From positions 3,348,001-3,412,000 of the forward strand of contig JANUWI010000003.1 of the NCBI GenBank assembly GCA_025504975.1: a stretch of DNA of 64,000 nt, written 5' to 3'. Position 1 is the stretch's first letter. Every line of letters starts with the position of its first letter. The DNA comes from Plenodomus lindquistii. Its lineage: Eukaryota > Ascomycota > Dothideomycetes > Pleosporales > Leptosphaeriaceae. Shown here piece by piece: positions 62,323 to 64,000 of the stretch. The translations under genes and the position numbers were made by a program. The notes below the pieces were generated by a model that was not told where the DNA came from, did no database searches, and saw only the letters and a list, made by a program, of their open reading frames with translations.

Positions 62323-64000
62323 CTATATTATATTAATTTATTTCTAGAATATTACTAGTTAAGCTTAGTTATTAGAAACTATATATAAAATATATAAGTT
62401 AGTAAGTAATAGAACTATAGCTATAGGCTACTATAAAATATATACTACTTTAAATTTAAAAGCTATACTATAGATATAGGCAGCTTACTATTTATATAAT
62501 AGTAAATTTTAATAATAAAAATTAGAAAAGTTTATTACTAGAAGCGCTATAGATAGTTTAGCTTATTAAATAACTAATATTTATAAAAAATTAGTTTTTC
62601 TAAAAAATAAATAAATAGATTATAAATAGAGTATAAAGTAAAAAATTAGTATAAAATTTTTTTTTAAAGTCTCTAGATATTTAAATTAATATACTACTTA
62701 TTATAGTTAATTATTTAAAATTTTATTATACTAATTTTATAATTTTACTATAGATTTTACCTAGAATACTATATTCTAGAGAATAGACTTTTTACTACTA
62801 CTACTAAACTACGTATACTAATTAGACTAGTATAATAGTACTTTTATATTAGTTTATTACTCTAAACTACTATAAATATTATTTTATTTAGATAGAAATA
62901 GTATTTAATAAAATTTTATAAATAATAGTATAACTAAAACTAAAACTAATATAGTTTATATTAAATTTAATAATACTATTTACCTAGAAGCTATTATAAA
63001 TACTAATAAATATAACTATTTTTATAAAATTTTTCTAAGTAGCTATTAGCTAGAGTTTAAAAATACTAATAAAAATATATTATTTTTAATATTTACTTTA
63101 GTAACTAACTATAAAAATACTAATAATATTATACGTTTTATTAAAAATAGTAAAATTACTAATACTAAAAGCTTTAAAAAATAAATCGCGTAGAATTTAA
63201 AGTTCTAGTAAAAAATAATACTAGATACTATAGTTAACTTTTAATAAATTACTTTTAGTATTAATAAATATATTAGATATTTTAACTACGCCTAGTTTAA
63301 ACTAAATAAAGCTAAAGTAGCTTTATAAAAGGCTACTAGTATTAGTAACTAAATATAGCTATTTAAAAAAAATAAAAATATAAAAAAGTTAAAAAATAAT
63401 ATTATACTTATAGAGTTAGACTATAATAACTACTATAATAACTTTTTTAACACCTATAACTATATTAAAAAGCTAAAAAAATAAATTAGTAACTTTAATA
63501 CTATTATATTAATATATAATAACTAATCTAAGTCTAGCCTAATATACGCTGAATTTTATAAAAAGATAAATAATTTTACGCGCTAATATAAAATTAAAGT
63601 TACTAAAATAGACTACTAGAATATAGAAGTAAAAGCTTAGACTAAATAAACTAATATAATAAGAAAGGAATACATATAGAAGCTAAAAAAAACTAAAAAC
63701 TAATTATATAAAAAAATTAATTAGGCTATTAATAATTTTATATAGTTTTATATAAAAAATAAAAATATACTTATTTAACTTTTAGTATATAAACTCTACT
63801 ATAAGCTTTACTCTATTCTATAATATAATAGCTAACTAATTCTAGATAGCTTTACTATCTATTAATAGTTTTTTTAAAGTAGATACTAGTCTTTTACTAG
63901 TAGAGGTAGTAGTAGTAAAAAAAGTATAGATAATAGTAAAAAGCCTAGAAATTACTAACTAATTTTATATTCTAGTAGCTATTTTTATAAATAATTACTA
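62111..64000 (+). mobile_element. Second chromovirus copy, cut by the window end
   Basis: An LTR-like start at 62,111 (ATTATAGTTTAAAC, ending CTTTTATA near 62,322) is followed by sequence that tracks 35,445-37,080 of the inner chromovirus almost throughout, including the segment ending in the TAGTAGAGGTAGTAG-like block near 63,900. It covers the LTR, leader and gag only. It appears more heavily RIPed than the 35-43 kb copy. Protease, RT and integrase would lie beyond the window. Confidence 0.82.

Overview
The window looks like a chromosome segment of a filamentous ascomycete. A Dothideomycete-like genome with AT/GC compartments is my best guess, but nothing here fixes the species. Two kinds of DNA alternate sharply. 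About 1-52,680 and 59,950-64,000 are extremely AT-rich, CpA/TpG is almost absent, TpA is everywhere, and no reading frame longer than 61 codons survives in the first 52 kb. This is the footprint of repeat-induced point mutation (RIP) on transposons. Between about 52,690 and 59,900 lies a GC-balanced island with ordinary fungal genes and short introns (47-58 nt).

Left compartment. A truncated Fot1/pogo transposon (127-906) is followed by a dead Ty3/gypsy element (about 2,040-8,475, RT-RNase H-integrase order). Next come uncharacterised RIPed DNA, a cluster of minisatellites (11.4-13.9 kb) and a decayed transposase that resembles the Plavaka/CACTA-like group (core near 17.2-18.0 kb). From 24.5 to 46.1 kb there is a nest of elements: a gypsy gag-pol interrupted by two inversely oriented Fot1-like elements (26,096-27,928 and 30,398-32,228); a chromovirus integrase split by a complete second chromovirus with 195-bp LTRs and a 5-bp target duplication (35,250-43,055); then an orphan integrase plus chromodomain from a third element. 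A third full-length Fot1-like copy (50,479-52,306) ends close to the island.

The island, all on the minus strand. It holds the 3' part of an unidentified gene (52,726-53,350), a five-exon Zn2Cys6 fungal-specific transcription factor (53,947-56,827) and an intact single-exon AlkB-family 2-oxoglutarate/Fe(II) dioxygenase (57,985-59,007) with a PCNA-binding-like motif at its N terminus. I see no functional link between these genes beyond shared orientation.

Right compartment. A second-family Fot1 transposon (59,841-61,692) straddles the border. Its left inverted repeat is essentially unmutated and its right one is RIPed, so the RIP boundary can be read directly. From 62,111 a second copy of the 35-43 kb chromovirus begins and runs off the window.

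Domain calls in RIPed DNA come from reading through TAG/TAA (usually former Trp/Gln codons) by eye. They are family-level inferences with approximate borders. I found no CRISPR array, rRNA or convincing tRNA. The best candidates for something unusual are the RIP boundary inside a transposon end, the 17-bp-spaced tandem sites shared by the inverted repeats of two transposon families, and the minisatellite cluster.
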